The notes under the pieces were generated by a model that was not told the DNA's origin, made no database searches, and worked only from the letters and a program-made list of their open reading frames with translations. Position numbers and translations under genes: made by a program. DNA of 32,885 bases from Bacteroidota bacterium. Lineage in GTDB: Bacteria > Bacteroidota > Bacteroidia > Chitinophagales > Chitinophagaceae. Where the stretch lies: NCBI GenBank assembly GCA_029560415.1, contig JAKQKY010000454.1:1-32885 (forward strand). The letters are read 5' to 3'. Shown here piece by piece: positions 16,497 to 24,333 of the stretch. Position 1 is the stretch's first letter, and each line of letters starts with the position of its first letter.

Positions 16497-17708
16497 TTAT
16501 TGTGGCGTATGTGCAGGAGGAGGAGCATCTGTAATACCAGCCAGGTAAACAGAGGGCGATATTCCCGTAATTTTTTTGAAGTTCTTGTTGAAAGATGATT
16601 TTGAATTAAATCCGCAATCATAAGCCAGGCTCATCATGGTGAACTGACTGCTTCCAGGTAATACCACCAGGCGTTTAAATTCATCGACTCTCAGGGTATT
16701 GATATAATCAAAAAAGCTTTTCCCCTCTTTCTCATTAATAACCTGCGACAGGTAATTCGGGTGGGCATTCAGTTTAGCGGCCAGCATGGTCAGGGAAAGT
16801 GCAGGTTCGGTAAAGGTCTTTTCCCGGGTCATTAACCGGATCAGCCCCTCATGAATTTCAGCAGCCAATTTTTCACTCAGCCCGGAGTTGCTGTATTTTA
16901 ATTTACTACTCCCGGTTTCCATAACCGGGTCTGTTTCTGCCAGGAGTGCCGGTATGGCCGGTTCTTCTTTTTCTTTCAACACGGTATGATCCTGCAGTAA
17001 GGCGGGATCAGTTGCTTTCCGGGACCGGGTAAGCCACTCTTCTTTCTGTCCGAAAATGCCCACTTGTTTTATGCCAAAGAAGCCTATAAAAAACACGCAG
17101 ACAACCACGGCTCCAAAAATAAAGGCATCCTTTTGAATGAAAATGATAATGACCCATACGGCCAGCATGGCATAGATCAGGTAGCGCAGCCAGTTCAGGT
17201 TTATCATTTCATCATAGGAGAAAAGCTCACCTATATTTTTTTTATGTTTCCGGAGTAAAGCAAATGACCAGCTGACATAAACGATTCCGGATAGTTTCAT
17301 CAACCAGCCGGCAATATTTAAAAGCAGTACATAATCTTTCCCCTTGCTGTTAAACACCTCCATCTTGAATGCTGCACTGCTAAATAAAAGCGGCAGGAAG
17401 ATTAAAATAATCAGGAGGGCCGGCAGGAAATGCATCCATCTCCATTTTTTTCCGGGGAGCTGGTTGGTCAGGGCCGCTGTATATAAATAAAGAAAGGGGC
17501 CATGTAAAAAGGGGAAAGGAATGCTTAAACCGATCTGATGAATGTTGTTAATAGTAACCGGCTGAAAACTGAAGAGGTAAAGGGCCAGGTGACATAAGAT
17601 GACAAATAGCCAGGCCGCCAGTATTTTATCAGCCAGTGATTTATTCTTTTTAGAGATCAATAAGAAAAACAGGAAAAGGTTAACCCCGGCACCAAAAAAG
17701 TAAAACAT
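16497..17708 (-). CDS. AraC-family regulator with multi-helix membrane N-terminus
   Basis: In this 403-aa protein, residues 1-235 contain about seven hydrophobic helices (MFYFFGAGVNLFLFFLLI, ILAAWLFVILCHLALYLF, FLPALLIILIFLPLLF, FIFGAVVVCVFFIGFFGI among them). A linker of about 60 residues follows. The C-terminal AraC-type HTH pair (about 293-393) has ALSLTMLAAKLNAHPNYLSQ, FFDYINTLRVDEF, and FTMMSLAYDCGFNSKSSFNK...FKKITGISPSVY. Regulators of this type sense a signal at the inner membrane and bind DNA from there. No second component is adjacent. The tail DAPPPAHTPQ is Pro-rich. The -7 box sits directly upstream. Confidence 0.92.
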   Translation of the reverse strand: MFYFFGAGVNLFLFFLLISKKNKSLADKILAAWLFVILCHLALYLFSFQPVTINNIHQIGLSIPFPFLHGPFLYLYTAALTNQLPGKKWRWMHFLPALLIILIFLPLLFSSAAFKMEVFNSKGKDYVLLLNIAGWLMKLSGIVYVSWSFALLRKHKKNIGELFSYDEMINLNWLRYLIYAMLAVWVIIIFIQKDAFIFGAVVVCVFFIGFFGIKQVGIFGQKEEWLTRSRKATDPALLQDHTVLKEKEEPAIPALLAETDPVMETGSSKLKYSNSGLSEKLAAEIHEGLIRLMTREKTFTEPALSLTMLAAKLNAHPNYLSQVINEKEGKSFFDYINTLRVDEFKRLVVLPGSSQFTMMSLAYDCGFNSKSSFNKNFKKITGISPSVYLAGITDAPPPAHTPQ

Positions 17709-17728
17709 AGTTAGTTGCAGAATATCTG

Positions 17729-17736
17729 CAAAAGTA
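17729..17736 (-). promoter_or_regulatory. Bacteroidota -7 promoter box TACTTTTG for the AraC gene
   Basis: The minus strand reads TACTTTTG, a perfect TAnnTTTG box, 20 bp upstream of the AraC ATG at 17708, which predicts a very short leader. A GTTT at about 15 bp further upstream is a weak candidate for the -33 element. Confidence 0.55.
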
Positions 17737-17808
17737 CAGTTTAATAATAAACGGTATTTAACTGATAATCAGCAGAGAACAAGTGGAGCGGGGAATAAGA
17801 ACAGCAAT

Positions 17809-17827
17809 CTGCCTGCCGGGCAGGCAG
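17809..17827. repeat. Perfect 19-nt palindrome
   Basis: CTGCCTGCCGGGCAGGCAG has 9-bp arms and one central base. It is about 80 bp upstream of the AraC -7 box, so it could be an operator, but the GC-rich form fits the dispersed palindromes of this region better. Confidence 0.6.
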
Positions 17828-17848
17828 GGGCTGTATGATCAGGGCAGT

Positions 17849-17882
17849 TGTCACCCTGTGTTTATCGAAGGGCAGGATGACA
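17849..17882. repeat. TGTCAYCCTG-ended hairpin element, uninterrupted form
   Basis: TGTCACCCTG and CAGGATGACA flank TGTTTATCGAAGGG. The same left end occurs at 32376 and 32594, and the TATCGAAGGG core at 32501 and 32657, where a 50-bp inverted-repeat insert separates the halves. This copy looks like the empty form of those. Confidence 0.55.
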
Positions 17883-17986
17883 CTAACATTCCGATACGTA
17901 AGATTGAAAGTAGCAAGACAAAAAGAGCGGTTCTACCAACCTTGACTTGTCCATCGTAGCGCAGCGAAGGAGGGAGGGGTGATACA

Positions 17987-18319
17987 ATTATACCTCACCC
18001 CCTGCCCCCTCTCCTTGAGGAGAGGGGAATGCAGATCCCGTACAACGATGGGCTCCGATCTTCAGGTTATTTGCTTTGAAATTATTGGATAAATAGGGAT
18101 GTAGCTGCTAACCCCAACGGGGTTGAACGATTCATAGCCCCGGGTGAAACCCGGGGTAGGTGTACCCCCAAGACCCCTGGAACCCCGAAGGGGTGAAATG
18201 ATTATAGTAAAAGAGGGAAGAAAAAAATACACTAGAAACCCCGAAGGGGTGGCATTATTATCCTACGCCCCGCATTATTATACCTCACCCCCTGCCCCCT
18301 CTCCTTGAGGAGAGGGGAA
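17987..18319. repeat. 43-bp perfect direct repeat, two copies
   Basis: The copies at 17987-18029 and 18277-18319 are identical, starting ATTATACCTCACCCCCTGCC and ending GGAGAGGGGAA. Each contains the hairpin CCCCTCTCC-TTGA-GGAGAGGGG. The 290-bp separation contains unrelated repeats, so this is a dispersed element rather than a tandem duplication. Confidence 0.8.
18110..18156. repeat. Two adjacent triloop hairpins
   Basis: AACCCC-AAC-GGGGTT (18110-18124) and CCCCGGGT-GAA-ACCCGGGG (18138-18156) are perfect stems with three-base loops, 13 bp apart. They resemble the ACCCC-GAA-GGGGT element nearby and appear to belong to the same class. Confidence 0.6.
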
Positions 18320-18418
18320 AGAGCATCCGGCTACGATTGATGAAAAGCGGTAAAACCCAGCCCCGAAGGGGTAATACAATTATAGATCGTGAATACGAGA
18401 ATGTCCACAAAGCCCAGA

Positions 18419-18476
18419 CCTGCCGACGGTAGCCTTCCTCCTACACCAAGGTTTCGGAGGATAAAAGGTGAAGGTG
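18419..18476. repeat. Dispersed ~58-bp repeat, copy 1 (second copy at 32386)
   Basis: The shared blocks with 32386-32442 are TGCCGACNGTAGC, CACC-A-AGGTTTCGGAGGAT and a GTAGGTG/GAAGGTG end. The two copies are about 14 kb apart and differ at roughly one position in five, so they are related but old. Confidence 0.6.
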
Positions 18477-18545
18477 TGAGGGGTTACACAATTATAACCT
18501 GCAAACCTGAACGGCCATCAAACCCCGGAACAGCAACCAATACAG

Positions 18546-18640
18546 ACGAGGCCCGGAGGCCTCGTTGAGCGGTACCTTGTGCCTTTCGTTGTGTCGCTGA
18601 AAGCGACATAATACCCCCTCAAAGCTGGAAGCTTTGAGGG
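18546..18640. repeat. Cluster of three perfect hairpins
   Basis: ACGAGGCC-CGGA-GGCCTCGT occupies 18546-18565. TGTCGCT-GAA-AGCGACA occupies 18592-18608. CCCTCAAAGCT-GGA-AGCTTTGAGGG occupies 18616-18640. Three strong stems within 95 bp in gene-free DNA could be REP-like elements or a structured transcript. None is followed by a T run on the plus strand. Confidence 0.65.
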
Positions 18641-18916
18641 CGGGGATGGTCAAATCGGGTGGAATGTATGAAATGCTGTTTTCCTGAGAATAGCCGAAAA
18701 AACACGAAAAATGACTTGAAATGAGTGTTTTTGGGGTGAAAAGTAGAAAAATTAACAGGTTTACAGGTTGAAAGGCGCAAAAGCAGAATTAGCCCGAAAG
18801 GTTTGAAACATCTCCTCAGGAGGCTCCTGTTAACTTATCAACCTATCAACCAGTCAACCGCCCCCGGAAAAGCAAAACCCCGGGCCTAAACCCAGGGTTC
18901 CTTAGAAGTTCATCTG

Positions 18917-18989
18917 TGGTGTGGGGCGGGATCGAACCGCCGACACAAGGATTTTCAGTCCTTTGCTCTACCGACTGAGCTACCGCACC
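18917..18989 (-). tRNA. tRNA-Phe (GAA)
   Basis: The minus strand folds as a 73-nt tRNA. The acceptor is GGTGCGG/CCACACC, followed by TA, the D-arm GCTC...GAGC, anticodon stem AAGGA/TCCTT with loop CTGAAAA (anticodon GAA), a five-base variable loop GTGTC, the T-arm GGCGG-TTCGATC-CCGCC and discriminator A. CCA is not encoded, as is common in Bacteroidota. The fifth acceptor pair is C5-A68, a mismatch; all other acceptor pairs are Watson-Crick. A plus-strand open frame over it is the familiar antisense artefact. Confidence 0.95.
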
Positions 18990-19111
18990 GTTCCTGAAAC
19001 ACATCGGCTTAGTAAGTGGAAGCCTAGCCTCGCTTTTGTGCTTCGGGGCAGCAAATATAGGAGGAATTCACAAGAAATCCACAAGAAAGAGGGTGAAAAA
19101 AGGATTTTTTT

Positions 19112-19163
19112 AGCCAAGAACCACTGAAGCACTAACAAGCCAAGAACCACAAAACATTAAATG
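19112..19163. repeat. Degenerate 26-bp tandem repeat
   Basis: AGCCAAGAACCAC occurs at 19112-19124 and again at 19138-19150, a 26-bp period, with the following 13 bases of each unit diverged (TGAAGCACTAACA against AAAACATTAAATG). It lies between tRNA-Phe and the next gene, about 100 bp upstream of its promoter box. Confidence 0.5.
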
Positions 19164-19257
19164 TGCTTTTGGAACATGGGTAAGCATAGAGAATTGATTT
19201 ACAAGATTTCGCGACGTAGGAACTCTCTTGAATGCTATGAAAAGTGAAAACAAAGTA

Positions 19258-19265
19258 TAGTTTTG
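19258..19265 (+). promoter_or_regulatory. -7 promoter box TAGTTTTG
   Basis: This is a perfect TAnnTTTG box 18 bp upstream of the ATG at 19284. It overlaps the in-frame TTG at 19263, which therefore cannot be the true start, so the box decides the start of the gene downstream. The nearest TTG upstream is too far away to be a standard -33 element. Confidence 0.5.
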
Positions 19266-19283
19266 CATGATAAACTTTATCAA

Positions 19284-20435
19284 ATGAAAAGAATCTCTAC
19301 CTTATTGATCCTTTTTTTTATTACAAATCTTGTTTATTCCCAGACTCAAAAAGAAGTAATCATTGTTACATGTGCAAAAGGCACCTTAATAATTGATGGC
19401 ACAACTGTCGCTACCGTTGACGCTGATGATGCTTCAAAACAAACACTATCATACGGTGAACATTATATTCAACTTAAAAATGACAATGAAAAATTTAGCC
19501 TAACGGTTGTAATTGATGAAAGTACCAAAGGAATATTGAAAATTGGATGTAAAACAGATGTTCCGACAAATGCCAAACGGATAATCGATAAAGAAGTAAG
19601 TCTTACCGGGGCACTTGGAACGACAGTGGAACAGAATGTTTTTGCCCTTGATTTTGAAGATGAAATTCTCATAAATTGTGATATCCTAAATAAAAAGGGA
19701 AATGCGACACTATCTATTGTGGAATATGAAACAGGACGTGAGATTTATAGAAAGGACCGGTTTGAGTTAATTGCAAATGAGAAAGTTAAAGTTCCTGCAA
19801 GAGGCATTTATTACTTCTCGTTGTTTACCGAAGCATTATTTGGTAAAACAGCCAAGATTACTATTGATAGGATAGCATCGCCAAACAGTAAAACTTTCTT
19901 TAAAACTTCGGTCCTTGTAAAAACCGATACAGTTTCTACTGAAATACTTAATACAACCACACGCGTTTTTTCGTCAACCAATATCGATCATTCTAACAGA
20001 ACTACATTAAGAATAACCTTGCCTCAAAATACAACTTACTGGACATATTGGATTGGTGTGGGCCAAGAAGCAAAAGATAAGATGGATAATTTTACTTCTA
20101 CTTTATCTAAAGGAGCAATAAAGTATTTATCCCCTAACCCTTTGGTTTTATTTGGGATGAATTTAATTTCATCTCTTCCCTCAATGAATGTACCATCAAC
20201 AATTAATTATAGATTTGTTTCTACAAAAGATGCACAGCTATTTTCTAAAAAACAACCTCATAATTATTACACGTTCAAGTTTGCTGATAATGTTTCAACG
20301 GACTATGCCATTATTAAATTCAACTTGCCGGATCTTGTATTAGCCATGAACAATACAAGTGCTATGGAAGGGCACGATGTGACTGTAAGGGTAGTGGCAT
20401 TCTCAGTTTCATCAAAGTATGTCATGATAGAATAA
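19284..20435 (+). CDS. Exported protein of unknown function with PEGA-like N-terminal domain
   Basis: This 383-aa protein has signal peptide MKRISTLLILFFITNLVYSQ. Residues about 25-90 (AKGTLIIDGTTVATVDADDA...LSYGEHYIQLKNDNEKFSLT) have the 'V-x-I-DG-x-x-x-G...L-x-x-G-x-H-x-I' pattern of PEGA-type beta domains, a weak match. Residues about 100-215 are another beta-rich domain, and the C-terminal half includes TYWTYWIGVGQEAKDKMDNF, a segment resembling exported Bacteroidota proteins I cannot name. It is AT-richer than the genes left of the tRNA. It precedes the JetD-like gene by 55 bp on the same strand, but nothing in it suggests an SMC-complex subunit. Confidence 0.7.
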   Translation: MKRISTLLILFFITNLVYSQTQKEVIIVTCAKGTLIIDGTTVATVDADDASKQTLSYGEHYIQLKNDNEKFSLTVVIDESTKGILKIGCKTDVPTNAKRIIDKEVSLTGALGTTVEQNVFALDFEDEILINCDILNKKGNATLSIVEYETGREIYRKDRFELIANEKVKVPARGIYYFSLFTEALFGKTAKITIDRIASPNSKTFFKTSVLVKTDTVSTEILNTTTRVFSSTNIDHSNRTTLRITLPQNTTYWTYWIGVGQEAKDKMDNFTSTLSKGAIKYLSPNPLVLFGMNLISSLPSMNVPSTINYRFVSTKDAQLFSKKQPHNYYTFKFADNVSTDYAIIKFNLPDLVLAMNNTSAMEGHDVTVRVVAFSVSSKYVMIE

Positions 20436-20490
20436 ATTACACGATTAACCATCAGTTTATGTTGTAATAAAATCAATCCTAAACTTTAAA

Positions 20491-21612
20491 ATGTCCGAGA
20501 TTTTCAAACCCCAGCTTTTCAAAGCCTACGATCAGTACCTGAAATCGTATATCCTGGGAAGCCCTTTTGAACGTATCACACTTCGTGGAGGTAAGAAAAG
20601 ACCAGGTTCTACCGCAGAACTGCATGACTCCATCCGGTATTATTGTTCCCTTGAAAAGTCAGCCGACAGATATGGCTGGACCATTAAATGGGAGAGTTGG
20701 GATAGTAAGAAACTGGGCCATCAAAAATGGCCGGGATCCATCAATATTACATCACCCGAAGACCTGCTGTTTCTGACGGATAAATCAGCGGAGTTTTCTG
20801 TTTTTTCCAAAACACTTGCTTTTATACTGAGGGAAAAGCCAGCTATAAGCCAATGGCTGGCAACATCACCGCAACTTGTATTACAATACCGTGAACAATG
20901 GCCTGGTATATTCTCGGTGGTTGATTTTCTGATGGAAAATGAGTTAAGCAATTATTATTTACGGAATATACCTGTTCCGGTCCACACAAAATTTATTGAA
21001 GTGAATAAAACGGTGATATGGTCGTTACTTCAATACTATAACCCTTCCCGCTATTCAGTTCCCGGTCAGTCCTTTGAAGAAGTACTGGGAATAAAACAAA
21101 AGTCCTACTTGTTTAACCTCCGCTGGCTGGATAAAGAAATGGCTAAGGAAACAATGAATGGAATAGAGGTGTTCGGTCTTTCAGTGGAAGAACTCAGGAA
21201 ACTTCAGTGGCAACCGGATGAACTCTGGGTGGTGGAGAATGAAACAGCATTGTATATGTTACCCGATAAAAGGAAGGGATTAGCCATTTGTTCCAGGGGT
21301 AAAGCGTTGTCATTGTTGAAAGACATTCCTTTTTTTGCACAAACGAAACTTTATTATTGGGGTGATCTGGATGAAGAAGGGTTTAAAATGCTGAATGATT
21401 TCCGGCAACTGTACAGACACGTACAAAGCAGGTATATGGATTGCAACTGTATAACCCATCATTTACAACACCTGGACATACAACCTAAATTCTATCGAAC
21501 AGAAAATCTTAATTTACTTACAGAAGAAGAGTCTGCTGCATTTGCACTGCTCTTACAAAAGAATGGAAGGCTGGAACAGGAAAAACTGTTGCAGACCTAT
21601 GTAAATACCTGA
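20491..21612 (+). CDS. JetD-like protein (Wadjet nuclease subunit), DUF3322-DUF2220, orphan
   Basis: In this 373-aa protein the N-terminal half (about 5-190) ends with YYLRNIPVPVHTKFIEVNKT, the characteristic DUF3322 sequence of JetD proteins. The C-terminal half is a Toprim-type DUF2220 domain. It has WVVENETALYMLP (acidic residue E249 or E251), YWGDLDEEGF (D292, D294) and LLTEEESAAFALLL followed by RLEQEKL (about 360-366), all typical of JetD. In Wadjet, JetD is the endonuclease that cuts small circular DNA held by the JetABC SMC complex. Both neighbours are exported proteins, and no SMC ATPase, kleisin or KITE-type gene lies within the window on either side. It is therefore an orphan copy or its partners are elsewhere. 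No signal peptide; cytosolic. Confidence 0.88.
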   Translation: MSEIFKPQLFKAYDQYLKSYILGSPFERITLRGGKKRPGSTAELHDSIRYYCSLEKSADRYGWTIKWESWDSKKLGHQKWPGSINITSPEDLLFLTDKSAEFSVFSKTLAFILREKPAISQWLATSPQLVLQYREQWPGIFSVVDFLMENELSNYYLRNIPVPVHTKFIEVNKTVIWSLLQYYNPSRYSVPGQSFEEVLGIKQKSYLFNLRWLDKEMAKETMNGIEVFGLSVEELRKLQWQPDELWVVENETALYMLPDKRKGLAICSRGKALSLLKDIPFFAQTKLYYWGDLDEEGFKMLNDFRQLYRHVQSRYMDCNCITHHLQHLDIQPKFYRTENLNLLTEEESAAFALLLQKNGRLEQEKLLQTYVNT

Positions 21613-21865
21613 ATGTACTGATCACTTCCTTTCATCACTATCCTCCTGATTTAGAATAACTTCAAGCTTTAGCCTCCCGGCTGAACAGATCTTCGTTTAC
21701 CCTCCACCGTGTTAAATACGACTAAATCCCGTGAAAACACCCCCCGCCCCCCAAAAATCAATTTCCATTTTTACAACTGAAGTTATTCAACAGCTGATAC
21801 CGGGTATACCGGGATCATTCTATTAACCGGATGTAAAAAACATTGATATACCAAACCAAACCAAC

Positions 21866-23842
21866 ATGAAAAGGCAATTACTGTTACTGCTCTTTTTGTT
21901 TGCTGTGATCATCGGACACACGCAGCAAACCGTCCAGTTCAATACTGTGACCGGGCAAATAGCCAGGAGCAAAAATTTTTCGGGAAACAGCGACTCGGTA
22001 TACAACCGGGTGGTTATTACACTTCCGGACACGGGTTTCGAAAACCTGCGGGTACGCATTAACCAGGTCGACATCGGGTTTTATAACCGCAGTAAACCAC
22101 CGGCCAAAAACTTTATTCCCCTGTATGCACAGGATATTTCATCCGGGCAGATTGTATTAAAATTCAAGGGACGACAGCTCCTGGTCATTGGAGAAAGGGT
22201 TTCACCTAACCTGGATTCTTTATTAAAGGGGAAAGACAGCGTTTCAGTATGGGTAGGTTCAGGCACCAGTACACGGAAAGCGGATATGACAGAGGAACTG
22301 GGCTTTTATAAAGCAAAGGAGACTGAACAACCTGCCGAAAAACCCGGCGTCAAAAACACTCATTATACTTCAAAGTATTGTCAGAAAAACTATCAGGATT
22401 CATTGACATTGCCCTATCTGGCCGGACTCAGTTTTCTATGCGCACAGGAGCAAAAAAAAGAAGGCGACAACTGCTTTTGTGCACCTGTTGCATCTGACCC
22501 CAATGCGCAGATTTATCTGCCACCCTGCTATGACCCCAATGGCAATGCGGTATCTGCGACGAGCCATATCCTGGTTGATACACGATCAGGTACCAGTCAA
22601 CTTAACAAATTCAGCCTTTTTAAATTGACAAAAAAAGCACACAAGTGTAACCAGGGACATAATATCGTTTTTGAGTTTAACAAGAAACAAAAGAAAATGT
22701 ACTTAGAGGAAGGTACATTGGTCCCGGTTACAGTGATCGCCCATAAAGATTCAGCCGTTGTGATTGACTCAAACTATGTTAATTATTTTCTGGATAGCGC
22801 AAAAGCAGTGGAAACCGCCTATTCTGATGCCGGGAAAAAAGTAACCGAACCGGTAACCAAAACTGAAGGAGGTACTACAGCACAGGATGCCAAAGACACG
22901 AAGTTGTTGCAGGGAACAGTTAATCTCAGAATCGACCTGATGTCTTTCAATTCAGCATTCGATAAAAAAGACTTTGTACAGGACTATTATGTAAAGCAAC
23001 TGATTTGTCTTCAAAAGAATATTGCCGCATTTTTTGAATTACCCTTTATTCCTGCTACCGGGAAGGATCTGGCGGAAGCCATTGACAATACAATCACCCC
23101 TGAAACAGCCAGGCAGTATGCACATTTTCTCTGTTCTGCCCTGGGTGTAATTGCGGATGAGTATGATAAAGCCTTAAAACATGAGTCTGATTACCGTCAG
23201 TACACCAAGTTCTTCCAGGTACCCAATGCCGATGAGATCACTTTTAAAGCCAGGACAAAAAATGGTCAGGATTTAATTGGCCACAAATTCCTGATCAAAG
23301 GAGGATGGAAGATTGATTTCAGCACCGGCGTTTTTGTTACGGGATTAAACAGCCAGGAGTTTGTACAGGTATCGAACCGGTTTGCTTACAAGGATTCGCT
23401 GACCGGTTCACTGAAAGACACTACCGGCAACTTACTGGCCGCCAACAAAGGTAAACTGAATTTCAGCACCGGTTTCCTGGTTCATTTATATAGGCGTTCC
23501 GGTGGCTATTTCAACTGGGGTGCTGTAACAGGTATTACGATCAATGATGATGATTTCAAAATGTTACTCGGCGGGTCTGCCATGTTCAGGATGGGCAATG
23601 GACGACTTTCCTTTGTAGCTGGGGCTGCTGTTGGAAAACAAAATCAGCTGGATGCCAATCAGCAGCAGTATAATATCAAATCATCTGATCTGCCTGCAAA
23701 CAAGATCTATATTCAGAATGATGTGAACAACCAGCTGCCGCGGTTTTTTGCAGAAACGAATATTCAAACCTACGATAAACTTAAGCTCAGCTGGTTTGCC
23801 GGTATCACTTACAATTTTGCGGGCCTGACTCTGGGTAAATAA
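21866..23842 (+). CDS. Exported multi-domain protein heading the subtilase cassette
   Basis: This 658-aa protein has signal peptide MKRQLLLLLFLFAVIIGHTQ. Residues about 21-115 form a beta-rich domain with an INQVDIGFYNRSKPPAKNFI stretch. Residues 165-275 carry seven cysteines (YCQKN, FLCAQ, NCFCAP, PPCYD, HKCNQ), suggesting disulfide bonds. Residues about 330-470 are helical (FDKKDFVQDYYVKQLICLQK). The last 150 residues alternate strands (KLNFSTGFLVHLYRRSGGYF, RLSFVAGAAVG, LKLSWFAGITYNFAG), like an outer-membrane barrel or barrel-derived domain. I do not recognise the family. It is the first gene of a four-gene run with gaps of 39, 35 and 31 bp, so it probably works with the membrane protein and subtilase, perhaps as the envelope-side sensor or anchor. 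Confidence 0.75.
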   Translation: MKRQLLLLLFLFAVIIGHTQQTVQFNTVTGQIARSKNFSGNSDSVYNRVVITLPDTGFENLRVRINQVDIGFYNRSKPPAKNFIPLYAQDISSGQIVLKFKGRQLLVIGERVSPNLDSLLKGKDSVSVWVGSGTSTRKADMTEELGFYKAKETEQPAEKPGVKNTHYTSKYCQKNYQDSLTLPYLAGLSFLCAQEQKKEGDNCFCAPVASDPNAQIYLPPCYDPNGNAVSATSHILVDTRSGTSQLNKFSLFKLTKKAHKCNQGHNIVFEFNKKQKKMYLEEGTLVPVTVIAHKDSAVVIDSNYVNYFLDSAKAVETAYSDAGKKVTEPVTKTEGGTTAQDAKDTKLLQGTVNLRIDLMSFNSAFDKKDFVQDYYVKQLICLQKNIAAFFELPFIPATGKDLAEAIDNTITPETARQYAHFLCSALGVIADEYDKALKHESDYRQYTKFFQVPNADEITFKARTKNGQDLIGHKFLIKGGWKIDFSTGVFVTGLNSQEFVQVSNRFAYKDSLTGSLKDTTGNLLAANKGKLNFSTGFLVHLYRRSGGYFNWGAVTGITINDDDFKMLLGGSAMFRMGNGRLSFVAGAAVGKQNQLDANQQQYNIKSSDLPANKIYIQNDVNNQLPRFFAETNIQTYDKLKLSWFAGITYNFAGLTLGK

Positions 23843-23881
23843 AACAAGACATAAAATAATTTATCAATAAAACTCAAAACC

Positions 23882-24298
23882 ATGTCAAGAAATATCATTA
23901 CTAAAAACCCGATCGGGACCCTGCTTAACCAGCCTGGCGCTCAAACGGATGAGTACGTTTCTAAAATTATCAAACTGATCCCGGCCGAGATTGTAAGTGT
24001 TTACCTGGCGGTATTCAATATTGCCGATAGTAACCGGCAGCAAACCAATGGAAATAACGGACTGCAATGGATGGTGTTTGTGCTGATACTTATCATTACC
24101 CCTTTTTATTTAAAAAAGATTGCGGGGATCACCGGGACAAAGCAGATCATTTTTTGCACTATTTCTTTTGTAGTGTGGGTTTTTTCGATGGGAGGTCCGT
24201 TGAAAGATGTTATGATCTGGGGGAACACCATGCAGTTTTTAGGGGCTGTATTTCTCCCGATTTATACCCTGGCCATACCATTGGTATATGAAAAATAA
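23882..24298 (+). CDS. Small multi-pass inner-membrane protein of the subtilase cassette
   Basis: This 138-aa protein has no cleavable signal. After a polar N-terminus come four hydrophobic segments: IIKLIPAEIVSVYLAVFNIA (about 27-46), MVFVLILIITPFYL, IIFCTISFVVWVFSMGG, and FLGAVFLPIYTLAIPLV. The first, with a Pro-Ala-Glu in the helix, is its most distinctive part, and I have the impression of a small family with this IPAE[IV]V motif but cannot name it. It sits between the exported protein and the subtilase with short gaps, so it could be a pore, a membrane anchor or a protease substrate. Confidence 0.72.
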   Translation: MSRNIITKNPIGTLLNQPGAQTDEYVSKIIKLIPAEIVSVYLAVFNIADSNRQQTNGNNGLQWMVFVLILIITPFYLKKIAGITGTKQIIFCTISFVVWVFSMGGPLKDVMIWGNTMQFLGAVFLPIYTLAIPLVYEK

Positions 24299-24333
24299 GA
24301 ACCTGCTCTATTCACCTTTAAACTAATTATATT

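Larger units (their letters stand above)
17976..18496. repeat. Five copies of GGGGT-N6-ATTATA unit
   Basis: The copies start at 17976, 18190, 18246, 18368 and 18480. The six-base spacers are GATACA, GAAATG, GGCATT, AATACA and TACACA, and the second half is ATTATA in four copies and ATTATC in the one at 18246. Three of the five are preceded by CCCCGAA, making the GAA-loop hairpins at 18182-18194, 18238-18250 and 18361-18372. The constant spacing implies a family with a defined unit rather than random GC clusters. Confidence 0.65.
17760..18916. repeat. Gene-free, palindrome-rich repeat region
   Basis: No protein-like frame was found over about 1.15 kb. The region holds at least nine short perfect hairpins, a 43-bp direct duplication, five copies of a GGGGT-N6-ATTATA unit and one half of a repeat also found at 32386. 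The density and family resemblance suggest REP-like intergenic elements that have accumulated between the AraC gene and tRNA-Phe. The individual members are listed separately. Confidence 0.8.

Noticed and set aside
17976-18496. A CRISPR array
   Set aside because: The repeats are short, irregularly spaced palindromic units of several families, with no constant repeat-spacer pattern and no cas genes.
18921-19127. Plus-strand 68-codon open frame starting MGRDRTADTRIFSPLLYRLS
   Set aside because: It is antisense to tRNA-Phe; this is a well-known false gene call.
20491-21612. A complete Wadjet system
   Set aside because: Only the JetD-like gene is present; no SMC ATPase or partner subunits were seen within the window.
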